A DNA stretch of 50,967 nt from assembly GCA_003550305.1 (NCBI GenBank), contig QKYT01000376.1:22804-73770 (forward strand), read 5' to 3'. The position numbers were made by a program, and so were the translations under genes. Origin of the DNA: Glomus cerebriforme. Lineage: Eukaryota; Glomeromycota; Glomeromycetes; Glomerales; Glomeraceae. Below are positions 1-12,177 of this stretch, piece after piece. Below the pieces are notes generated by a model. It searched no databases, was not told the origin of the DNA, and worked only from the letters and a program-made list of their open reading frames with translations. Position 1 is the stretch's first letter; every line of letters begins with the position of its first letter.

Positions 1-164
1 GGGCATAGAAATCGTTGATTACAGAATAGGATTTTATGTATAAGATTTATCTATCATTTAAATCACCATTAATTTAATTTTTTAATACCCACTTCCAAAA
101 TGTTCTTGTTATTAAATAATAAATAAATTAATTCATGCATAATTTATATGATTCAATTTTAAGC

Positions 165-3100
165 TTACCTTAGTTAAATCTTCTTGATCAGCTATAATTA
201 TTCGAGTTCATCAAAGCATTTAATCGTGATAGTAAAAGTAAATACATTTTCACAACTATCAAATTCTCTACATATATCTTTAAAAGTTTTCTCAATACTT
301 TTCGCTTGAATATATTCTAACAAAGTTTTCGTTTGAGAAATCTCTGCTATAAATTTTTTTATTTGTGTTATAACATTACTAAATTTTGTAAACCCAAATA
401 AACTTTATTTTTAAACCATCCTTGAATTCTCTTACAATCGAGTACGGCAAAATTTGCAGCAATAACTTGATTTTTAAAGCTTCACAAATTCGTTTATTAT
501 GTTCATCAGCTTCTGTTATTTCAATAATTTCATTAAGAACATCTTCAATTTTGGTAGTAAATGGAACAACTATTGAGATATTATTTATGAAGAACTTTAC
601 AATTAAAATTCTTGAACGTGATAATTATTGAAAATTTATAAATAAAAAAAACTTTATCAACCTTTTGTGTTTTCAGTTAAACCATATTCAATTAAATTTT
701 TAAAAAGAATATTCTGAATCTGAATCTTCTTTTCTACTGTCAATCTTTAGGACTTCATAATCTGAAGATAAAATACTTCAAGAAAAATTATAATATTTGT
801 TAAGTTGAACATTGCGATCACTATCGGTAATTGCTGTATTAATTAATATTTGTTAAAAATCAGTATCACAATCAAGTTGATCATGACTGTCAGATGTAAT
901 ATCCAAATTTGAATAAATAGATTCGACTATTTGAAATCTTCCGACCATCTAATTAATTTAATTTTAGGCTCAATTTGCTGTTGAACAATAGACATTAACA
1001 GAAATTGTATATCCTTCAAATAATCGGAAAGAAGTTCAATTGAATAGTAAGAATTATTGGGCCGTAATATATACAGTCAACTTGTAATTCTCGATTCCTT
1101 GGACTAAATACTGATCATTTTGATGGATTTCCATAAAATATAACATTCATTAACAATAATACTTGTATCCTTTAGGCTCTTTATTATCGCAGAAAATCAT
1201 CAAAGTCATAAAATCCAAATGTAACAAAAAATTCTTCAAATTTATTACTGTTTGAAATAATTGATCCAAAAACTTCATAATTCTCATCTTCCAATGATGG
1301 TACTAAATGCTCAATATTATTAATATCTAAATCTTTCAAATCATTAATTCCTGTCATTATAATTCTTAAATTATCCTTCCTATTTAAAATTACGTCTATT
1401 CCTTTTGTTGCTCCATCTCAAGAATATTATATAATCATATTTTGAATGCAATTAGATAAATCACTTCTCTCAATAACGCTTCTTTTCGTTAAAAGATATA
1501 AATATTTAACTTATCCAAATGTGATTTTAAAGATTCAAATGGTGCTGATTCCAAATCAATATCTTCTAAAGATGAGTTTGACATAATATTCTCAAGAGAT
1601 TTTCCCAAGACAACCTTTAATGGAAAAAAATACCCATACTCATCAAATACATTCTGTAAACATGTAAATGGCTTCATACTTTCAAGTACCTTTCCTATAG
1701 CTTTATGAATTCTTTTGAAGTTTTAATGTTGAAACGAATTATTGTATATATTGTTCAAATTTTACTAGAAAATTTGCATAACTACTATAACTTGAATCTT
1801 TAGTAAACCCTCTAAAAATGGAAAAGATCCTATATCTCCGAACGAAAAAATATTATTAAACATAAAAAATTCTTCAAGTTTCGTTATTAGCTTCATAATT
1901 TTCAAATAGGAATTATCACTTGATTTACATTAGGAATATTAACGAAGTTAATAGATAAGTTCTAATTCAAAATGCTTATTAATTACTAGATCTTGAAGGA
2001 GTTGAAATTCCTTAACCCAACTTATTAATATATATTGAGTCCCCAACCCACTCTTTCAAATCTAACTTCTTTTCAAAATTAAAAACTACGGTTGTTTTTC
2101 ATCTACTAATGATGATGATGTATCGAACCTTATTTGAGAGATAGGTATGAGATTTTCGTAATAAATTATGTCAATCATATCTTCACGATATAGATTATTC
2201 ATCCAATTAGTTAATTTTTCATGAATATTTAAATCTTCTCCATCTAATGTTCTTATTTTAGGGAAAAAATTCGAGGCGGATACATTATTAAATGGATTTT
2301 CATTATAATATTTAAGAGAAATTTGAAAGAGTCAGCTTGCGTTGAAGCTGCAGAGTCAAAATTATCAATAAATAGTTCCACCAACTATAACTTTTTTCGC
2401 GAATAGATGACCATACATTTCATATAATGTTTCATCAGAGTCCGAAAAAGATTTCAATAAATCAGCGTTATAAGTAATTTCAGCAATTGGAAAATTAATA
2501 CATACAGTATATCTGATGGTTGTAAACCTTCGGCGTAATATACATTACTATTGTTAGGGTTGAAATTTAATAAATTGGTACGAGAATTCGATCATTTATA
2601 AAAGTATATACTGAAGGTTGTTTTTCGTACAGACTTATATTCAATTCGCCATTTTCAAAAAATATTGACCTTTTACTAGGTTTTGATGCCGTAACTATCC
2701 AAAAATTATCCAAGATTTAATTTAAATTGTTGAATGATTTGTCTATTTATTTGAGAATCAATTTCACTATCCTTTAAACATTTTTCTTTATTCCATATAT
2801 TTAAAATTTGATATAGCTCTTAGGCATTGGTCTATCTTCCGCTTTAGATCAAGTTCACAAGTAATTATCTAAGTCCTTAACAAATATTAATAGTTAAAAA
2901 AAGAGAATCATGAGGAATATCTCGTAAGGAGTTTTTTCAGTTATAAGTTCATTCGTTATTATTCCAAATGAATAAATATATGTTGTTGCTCTTGTATATT
3001 GATATCCACTTAAAACTTCTGGAGCTAAATAAGGTAGTTTTCCATGAATAATTTCCACCTCGCTGCTTGCTGACATCGCCTATATATGGAACATCATCAA

Positions 3101-3861
3101 ATAATATATTGCCTGAATGAAGATCTCTGTGAACTTTTTCAGAATTATGAATATATAAAAGTCTTCTTGAAATTTGTAATAAATGATCGATTTTTAATTC
3201 ATAATTTATTTTAATTGATTTAAATAATTCCTCAAACTTCCATCTTTACTATGTTGTAAAACCATCGTATAATTTTTAGTATTTGAATCTTGCGTTATTC
3301 CATAACATTGAATAATATTCCTATTAAAAATTTCAATATGAGACAACTTAATATAAATGAAAACAAATTCTTAATACAATATGTATATCAATATAAATCA
3401 TTTTGAATACCTATTCCATTCTTGATTTTTAATATCCCAAGAACAAATATTTCCTTCAGGTCAATCAGTTAAATAAATTTTACTAAAACCTTCCTTGTTA
3501 ACTTGAACAATATTTTGAAAATATCATATGGAATCCATTCAAGACATTTTGTATAATATACGGCATTAAGTCGTGAATTTTGTATTAATTCATCAATATC
3601 ATGATTTCCGCTAGTCCAATTAATAAAGTTACCCTTAAATCTTCTAGCATTACAAAGTTGACACCATTCTTTCCTGTGCCAGGTTCATTACATCCCATAC
3701 ATATCACATATACTTCCTTTCATTTTTCTAAATCTTCCATGTAAACTACTTTTTCACCACATCTTCTGATTCAATAGAAGAAATCGTAACATGTACCTTT
3801 ACAATACGATAATAATAGAATAATCAATATTTGAAATTTATATTCTTTTAATTAATTCCAT
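165..3861 (-). pseudogene. Decayed kinase / MACPF-like / helical-bundle gene, copy 1
   Basis: This stretch aligns by eye, nearly base for base, with the intact gene at 11679-15788 (first exon near 3861, tail near 640, helical-bundle exon about 165-620), but it is riddled with stops, indels and small deletions. Only fragments stay open. One at 2894-3076 holds the kinase activation segment with an APE-type motif (LAPEVLSGYQYT). One at 1489-1677 holds the second MACPF-like signature (YGYFFPLKVVLGK). Just before the activation segment the glycine of DFG is followed by broken frame. The plus-strand open frame at 422-631 is only a shadow. The copy also keeps the order MACPF tail then helical bundle, so that order predates the duplication. 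The left edge is cut by the window. Confidence 0.8.
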
Positions 3862-4033
3862 TGAACGACTTAATTTTAAATATTTGGTCGTTAATAATTA
3901 TTGGGCCGGGCGACGTAGAGAAATTTAATAATTTTGCAAGAGTGTAAAAACTCATGATATGGCGTAATTTATTTAACGCTTAGAAATACGTAATCGATGC
4001 ATACTGATCTACCCTGTCTTATACAATTTAAGT

Positions 4034-4118
4034 TTCATTCGAATCAAATTTTGTACGACAAAAATACAGCCATTTTTTTAATTCGTTAGTTATCGCCTTT
4101 TTTTAAACCAATTATAAA
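4034..4118 (+). promoter_or_regulatory. Conserved leader of the plus-strand pair member, copy 1
   Basis: About 60 bases ending just before the lost ATG at 4119 match the leader of the intact copy (16104-16170) almost exactly: a tract around GTACGACAAAAATACAGCC, then TTAGTTATCGCC and a T-run. The similarity may reflect only recent duplication, or a shared 5' leader or divergent promoter. No defined factor site is recognised. Confidence 0.4.
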
Positions 4119-5961
4119 ATGGGTCACAGACTTAAATTTTTTTCTAATGACACCAAGATTATCTTAAAATTAACTAAGTAATTCTTCAACACAGGAATCT
4201 AAATTAGTCCTTTTAAATCCTACAGACAAATTATTAATAAATGTCAAAAAAAAATGGTATTGATGATAAATTTTTAAAACTTTTCTGATAATGATAAAAA
4301 TGATTGTGATGGACATTCTGAATTTGCTGAAAAGAAAAAATTTGAAATTATGAATAAAAATATTTTATATATTAAATTGTAAAATTAAAACTAATATTGA
4401 TTGAAATTTTTTAAATGAAAATTGCAAATTAGATTATGACTTCTGTTAAAATTAGGAAAGCGACTAAAAGAGCATTTGTAATTAAAAATTGTCAATTGAA
4501 GAAATTGGCGCTGAAGGATGTGAAAGATGGGTGGTTAAAATTGAATTAAAAGAGGATCCGACAATGAAAACAAATTTACTTTTTAGTACTGATGTTAACG
4601 TAAAAAATTTCGTAACGCCGGGAACGTCAATTGGAAGGGTGAAAAATGAAAAACCCAATTTTGAAACTAGTGATTCTTATCATTTCATGAAGCATCTGTG
4701 GAATTTAGTAAATATTTAGAACCAACAGCAGAATTTATTAGTCAATTTATTCCAACAAAAGTTATTTTAGATGGAAAAGCTTATTTTAATGAACAAATAG
4801 CGTCAAAGAACATTATGCAGAAAATTCTAACAAAATTGCTGTGGATGCAAATGCAGGGGAGATTTTGCTTGAAAGCTAATATAGAAATACTTACAATTAT
4901 TCAGAAAGAAAGTCAACCTATAGTAAATTTAATTGTAAGGAGGAGAACCATCTAAAAATCTTGAAAATTTTAATGAAACTTGGGCTAAGTCTTTAAATTA
5001 AAATTGGGGTTGTATAGAATTTCAAAATCCAATTAGCATTTTTCAACTTTTATTTGATGATTCATTGTTTTAGATATTGGGAATCTCAATTATTATATTG
5101 AAGAACCTGGACAACCAAAAAATTTTGAATTAAAGACCGTTAAATATCTTGAAAATAATTCAAAACAAGGATGCAGACTGTTGTATTTTTGCAACTGCTA
5201 TTGACATGACAGAATCAAAGAAAGTTTGTTTTTTACTTGTCAAGTTCTTTGGAAAACCAAGTCTTATAATTCAATATATTCTAAAAAAAAGTTGAAAGAC
5301 GTGAAATGCAAATTAAAAATCGGATGGACGGTAATTGGATATTATACAGATGTTAATTTCATACTTTCAGATTTTAATGTTCGATTAGATATTTTGAAAA
5401 AAATAAAAATAAAATAATTAAACTATGATTAATAGAGAATTATTAAATTTTGAATATGATTCATTTACCGATATTCCTCCTTGTTTAAGAATTCCTGTAT
5501 TAACCAAATTAGATTCTTCAAATAACTCACTTATTATTGGACATCATTTCTATAATGCTCAAGAAGAAAATAAAATAGGAGTATGCACATTCTCTTATTG
5601 TCTAAAAAACAACCATTATGTAAATTTACCTAAATTTAATTTTTATACACTAATTATTTCAAATTATCATATTCATAATGCATGTGATACAATTTCTTTT
5701 GACTATTCATTTATGAAAAAACCATATATTAATTTCAATAATGATATTAGTGCTAAATCTTGTTTAAATCCAAAATTTATTAGTTTATATTTTACTCAAA
5801 AAACTAATCGTGGACCAATTTTTTTGAAACAAAAAAATAGAAAAATTAAAACTAAGTCTATTGATTGTAAAAATAGAACTTGTTACGTTTGTAAAAATAA
5901 TACATTAAATATATTGGATAATAATATTAAATGTACATTCTTTGATCCATATATCAGGTAA
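4119..5961 (+). pseudogene. Decayed MACPF-like protein gene, copy 1
   Basis: Divergent partner of the decayed kinase copy, homologous throughout to the intact gene at 16206-18290. Frameshifts and stops break it into open pieces at 4489-4719, 4698-4955, 5226-5417 and 5425-5961. The piece around 4690-4760 has lost roughly 20 codons just before the MACPF-like signature: FIPTKVILDGKAYF remains, with the first glycine of GG replaced by aspartate. The last piece (178 residues) is long and well kept, including a C-terminal Cys pattern (NRTCYVCKNN) and the ending FDPYIR followed by GT, as in copy 2. It is unlikely to make a functional protein. Confidence 0.8.
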
Positions 5962-7866
5962 TTATCTTATTTTTTTTTTTTTTGTTTTTTTATTATTGTT
6001 TTAAAATAAGCGATTTATTTTTTGCAAATATAATTTATTTTATAAATAAATAAGATTATAGGATTTTTTTTGGTTAGTGTAAGATTGGGATTCTTGCAAG
6101 TTAAAAATACACATTCATGTATTTATCATTAACTATATCATTTATATAATAGTTTTTATTTGTACTTTGATAATTATATATTTATTAAAACTAAATAAAA
6201 GGAAAAATTTTTTACGAAATTTACCGATCATTTAATATCACTGATTTTTGGAATAAACACGGCTAAACTTTTAAAGATTATCCACTATGCATATTTTTAC
6301 AACTTTACTTATGACATTACGGGGGATTACTACTACACACCCACGTATAAATTTTAAAACCAAAATAAAATTTAACAAGTTTAGGAATTATCAATTCCTT
6401 AGCTTGTAAATATTTCTCTCCAAATATTGATTCTTATTGCTTATTTAAATTATGTAATCCATTATTTGGTTAAAAATATTGTTAACTTTGGAGTGACCAA
6501 ATCTTTATTCAGACATAATTTGGTTATTCACATTTACTGAGTATTGAATTCATACTTTACTTGTATTTTTTTTCTACACAGATTATACAATTTAGGTGGA
6601 TAGAAATAGTATAGAAACAATCTGATTTCAGGGGTTCGTTCAATACAACAAAAGTATCTTCTAATAATTGTACAGTACTCTATACTTACAAACATAATTT
6701 TTTAAAAAAATATATGCAGAAATATATATATTTTCTCATTAGTAATTTTTTTGAGTAATATGGATCATACTTAGATTTTTAACTTTTAATTTACATTTTT
6801 CCATAAAATGTTTCATTAAATTAAAAAATGGATCAAAAAATCTCATTTGATTTAAAATTAATGTTTGAATGCACCATAAATTAATAAAAAAAAACACTAT
6901 GAACATTATATATCATCTAATACATGCATGAAATGTGATTCTTTTTTAAAATCCATTCATCGATGAATCTTTCGCTAGCCAACTAAAGCTTTCATGTTAA
7001 ATGTCTTTTATCAATTTATTTAACAAATTACAATTTTAATGAATTCAATTTTTAATTTTTACAAATTACCTGCCGCTTTATTTTTCAATGAAGTCAATCT
7101 CAGCATTAACATTTATTAAACCGTTCAAAACAGTATATTACTTATTAATGTTAATAAAGGTGCTATTATCACAATAATATCAATGCTTGACATTCTAAAT
7201 TACTCTAACTGTTAAACTTTCGATTTTTTATATAATTTAATAATATTTTTTTTTAATACTCCTTACTCCTTATAGAACATATGAATAAAACACGTAAGAA
7301 TTAGTGACAACATTGGATTACATGCCTTATAATATTTATATGGACGATTGTTATTTAAAATTGTACATTCGAAAATTATTCTTTCATCATAATTTCTAAT
7401 CTATGAATGCATAGAATATAAAACAAAAAAAAAGAGCATAACCTATAAATCAATAATCTTTTGGTTAATCAATTTTTACAGAGATTTATTTACTCTGAAT
7501 AAAAAAAATCAAAAAAATCCTTCGTTATTCAATTTTTAATATACAATTTGATATTGATGCTTAAGTTTCTTACATTATAAATCACTATATTAATAAAGTA
7601 TCATTTTTTTGATTAGATTTAAATATAAATTATAAGGAATTAACATTTATTTAAACTTATTACAACGATCATCAGTCCTGTTAATGTAAGTTTATGAAAA
7701 TGAACATTACAGCAGTAATATAAATTATGCAAGAGTGATAATTTTAACTCTGTTTTAATAGTATTTTTAAATAAATGGAATAAGCTAAATGCAAGAAATA
7801 AAAAGTTATAATTGGAAATTTGTTTAATTTATATTGATGCAAGTAAAATCATTTAAATTCTAAAAT
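5962..7866. other. AT-rich stretch without a recognised gene
   Basis: About 1.9 kb of very AT-rich sequence between the decayed pair and the 3' end of the MLKL-like gene. It contains long A/T runs and no open frame with recognisable coding character. I see no convincing repeat or RNA gene. Confidence 0.6.
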
Positions 7867-10800
7867 TTATAATGGAATGTTATTATCTTTACAAAATTTG
7901 AAAGCAGGTTCATATTCATGATAAATAGCTAATTTCATATAATTAATAGCCTTTTCCTCATTTTTTTCAACACCATCGCCATTATAATATATTTTTCCAG
8001 CATTATACATTGCTACCTTAAATCCATTAACAGCAGCCTGTTCAAAATATTTAAGTGCTTCTACTAAATTCTTTTCAACGCCTTTACCATTATATAAGCA
8101 ATCTCCATATCTTAATTTCGCTTCAGGGAATTCATTTGCTTCATCATCTGCGACTTCTTTAAATAATTGCGCAACTACTTTATCTTTATCCTTGGGGCCT
8201 TCAACAAATCCTCTTGAAATATAATAAGCTTTATAATATTTTGCTATAATTTGATTACGGACTGTTGTATTGGAATTTGCATATTCATCGAAACATTTAT
8301 ACGCAGTCTTTATATCTCCAATGAGTTTATTATTTCTATCAATCATTTTATGTTGTTTTTGCGCTTCAGCAAGTGTCATATATTTGAGTGATTCGAAATC
8401 TGGTAATTTTTCATAACTTTGAGGAATGGTGCATTCGTTTTGGTCAAAGCTTGATGTCGTGCTAGGTTGAGTTTGTGATTTACTAGAATCTGATGATTGT
8501 GATGGTGTTGGTTTTGGTCTTTCTAATTCTTCGAAACAATCACTAAGAACTTCAAACATATCTGTAACTCTTGGCCTAAATTCTGGGTCATGGTTAACAG
8601 CTAGAAAAAAACAAAAAAAGATCAATTAAACATTCTATAATAAAAATTTAAAAGATGGTAATGTTTTTTATTTTACATACCATTAATCGCTAAGATTTTG
8701 AATGATTCCGGCATTTGACTATCTTCAGAAAATTTTTCCCGATATTTATTACGAACGATTTCAGTTATTTTTACAATATCCTTATAGTCTTCATAAGGAA
8801 TTTTCTCTTCAGCGATCTCCCAAAGTAAAATCCCAAAACTATAAACTTCACATTTATGATCATATTTGAAGTTTGGGACTCTCTCCAATAATTCGGGAGC
8901 ACAATAACGAACTCGTTCTAAATTTTGTCCTTGCTTTAATGTTGCTGCGTTCAACGAGCGACTTAATTTAAAATTTGCAAGTTTTGCTGTTTCATGTAAT
9001 GTGATCAATATATTCTCTGCCCTAATATCACGATGCACGATCTAAAAAAAAATAATTTTATTAAAAATATCAAACGTTTAGATAAAATTTTTTTCCTCTT
9101 TATAATTTACCTCTACGGTTCTTAGGAAATTTAATCCACGAGCAATATCAAGAGACATACGTAATTTTAATCTACGATTAAATCGACTTTTATCGTTAAT
9201 GTTTGTATAATATTCACGTAAATTGCCATATTCGGCCCATTCAGTTACCAAATACCATTTATCCCCATCACAAGTGAGTCCATGAAATTTTATGATATTT
9301 TGCTGATTGTGAAGTTCTTTAAGAATTGTAACTTGGTTTTGTACGCTATTCTTATCCTCCTCAGAGACGACTTTGAATGCGAATTCATCACCTTTATTTT
9401 TAACATTAACCCATTTAGTCACATTTTTACGTGCTTCCTTATCGGTCTTATAGTAATCAGAAAATTTTAATTGATGTTTGGTAAAAATTTTATCAATTTT
9501 CGATTGATAAAGGTCTCCAATTTTATCAGTTTCANTTTTTGTATTCTTTGTTTGTTCATCCAAAAGTTTTTCCATAGTACTATTCATCGCGTTGATTTTT
9601 AAAACCATCGAGGAAAACTCTTTACTTAATTCTTTGACATCAAATCCAACTTCTTCGACAATTTTTGCTAAATACTAAAATTAATTTATAATTAAATTAA
9701 AATTAATCATAATTTTTATAAAATCAATGGCTTTTTTTTAAATCTTACGTTATTGAAATCATCTTGATCGGCTTTTACTGATGCAATTTCTTCTTCAGGA
9801 TAAATTTTACTTTTAACTATATCAGTAAATTTTGGTAAATTTATACTGATTACACAAATATCAAAATCTCTGCATAATTCTTTAAAGGTTTTCTCGACAT
9901 TTTTTGTTTGTATAAATTTTAACTTTAATAAAGATTTCATTTGAGAAATATCTCTCATAAATCTTTTAATTTGATTTATGACAGTAACTAAATTTTGTAA
10001 ACATAAATAATTTTTCTTATTAAAATATTCTTGTTCATCTCTACGAACTTTGAGACCAAATACTGCTAAATTTGCAGCATAAACTCGCTGTTTGAGTGAG
10101 TTACAAATTCTTTTATTATGTTCAGCGGCTTGTGCTATATCAATAACTTCATTAAGAATATTTCCAATTTCATTAATTAAAGGACTAAATTTGATAAATG
10201 GAACTATTGAAGTATTGTATCAAAAGGGATACGATTAGGTTTTGAAAATAAATTTAACAAAAAAAAAAAAAAATTTATTCACACCTATTTCTTCGGAAGA
10301 TATATTAACTTCAGATAAACTTGAAGAATGTTCACTTATCTTTTTATAATCTGAAAATAAAGTACGAATAGCTATTTCAAATTTTGTTGAGCAAATTTAT
10401 ATATAAAAAATCAAATATAGCTTACCAGAGTGTTTGAATAAAGTTGTGTGAGAAGATTTTTCAAAAGATTCAAAACAATCGCTAAGTACTTCAACTATTT
10501 TTGTGATTTCTGGTCTAAGTTCTGGGTCATGGTTAACAGCTATAAAACAGACAGAAAAAAAAGAATGATTAATGTTTATAGAAGATTTAAATTAAACTTT
10601 GCTTTACATACCATCAAGCGCTAAGCTTTTGAATGCTTCCGGTATTCGACTTTTTTCAGAAAAGGTTTCTCGATATTTATTACGTACAATATCAGTGATT
10701 TTTACAATATCTTTATAATCTTCATACGGAGCTTTTTCTTCGGCAATTTCCCAAAGTAAAATCCCAAAGCTATAAACTTCACATTTATGGTCATAATTGA

Positions 10801-12124
10801 AGTTTGGGACTCTATCTAATAATTCAGGGGCATAATAACGGGCTCGGTCTAAATTTTGGCTTTGTTTTAATGTAGCTGCATTAAATTTCTTTGGTTCTAA
10901 TGCAACTGCATTCAATTTATGACTTAATCTAAAATTTGTAAGTTTTGCCGTCTCGTTATGTGTAATCAATATATTTTTAGCTCTAATATCACAATGCACA
11001 ATCTTCAAATTTTTTTTATAAAAAAGAATTAATTTAAATTAAATAAATTGAATAATAATTAAACAAATAAACAATTTATATTTTACCTCTAGAGTTCTTA
11101 AAAATTTCAATCCACGAGCAATATCAAGAGATATACGTAATTTTAATCTAAGATCGAATCGACCTTTAAAGTTTGTATAAAATGCACGTAAATTTCCATA
11201 TTCAGCCCATTCAGTTACCAAATACCATTGATCTCCCTCGTATATAAGTCCATAAAATCTTATGATATTTTGAAATCCATAAAGTTCCTTAAAAATTGTG
11301 ACTTGATTTTGTATGCTTCTTTGATCCTCTCTTTTAGAAATGCTTTTGAATGCGAATTCTTCACTTTCATCTCTAATATTAACCCATTTAGTTACACATC
11401 CACGTTTACATGATACCTTACTAGTTTTTTTGTAATCAGAAACTTTTAAAACTGTTGAAGAAAATTCTTTAGTTAATTCTTTCACGTAAGTTTTAACCTC
11501 ATTGTTGTTTTCTTCAGTTTTTTTTACACCTCCAATTCCTGTTATTTCAGAATTAAATTTTTTGATGTCCGACTCCATTTCTTCTTGATACTATAATTAT
11601 TGAATAATATAATATTAATGTATTAAAATAAATAAATAAATATTACACAATATCCACAGGATTCAAATTTAAGCTTACTTTAATTAAATCTTCTTGATCG
11701 GCCGTTAATTGTCCGAGATCATCAGTATTTTTAATCATAACAACAAAAGTCAATTCATTGACACTACTATCAAAAACTCTGCATAAATCTTTAAAAGTTT
11801 CCTCCCTATTTTCTAACCAAGTATTCATTTGAGAAATCTCTCCCACAAATGTTTTAATTTGTTTTATAATAACAACTAAATAATCTAAAATCAAATAATT
11901 AATATTATTAAAACATCCTTGAATCCTTTTAAGATCGTCTCCAGCCAAATTTATAGCATTAACTCGTTGTTTTAATGCTTCACATATTTGTTTATTATAT
12001 TTGGCAGCTTTTGTTATTTCAATGATTTCGTTAAGATTATCGTCAATTTCAGACATTAAAGGAAGAAATTTTGTCAACGGAACAACTATTGGAGTATGAT
12101 TTATAAAGAAATTCACAATTAAAT
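7867..12124 (-). CDS. Double MLKL-like module: (helical bundle - pseudokinase) x2 - Sel1 repeats
   Basis: Spliced exons, from the 5' side: 12124-11679 (helical bundle 1), 11590-11087 and 11002-10612 (pseudokinase 1), 10539-10426, 10371-10285 (29-codon linker), 10203-9749 (helical bundle 2), 9674-9111 and 9041-8681 (pseudokinase 2), 8600-7867 (Sel1). All junctions are GT-AG and phase-consistent. The helical exons resemble the N-terminal membrane-acting bundle of MLKL and its fungal relatives. Each is followed by a brace-like helix and a kinase fold with the beta-3 lysine (EFAFK) and APE (APELL), but no GxGxxG loop. The DFG aspartate is replaced (LTNFRLS and LANFKLS), and domain 1 has HCD for HRD. 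They are therefore probably pseudokinases. Sel1 repeats (about residues 150-250 of the last exon) should bind partners. There is no in-frame ATG before the first bundle, which suggests it continues from the upstream kinase-MACPF exon. One N lies at 9535. Confidence 0.8.
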
Positions 12125-12177
12125 CTTTGATCGTGAAACTTATTGAAAAATTTATAAATAAAAAATCTTTATCTTAC

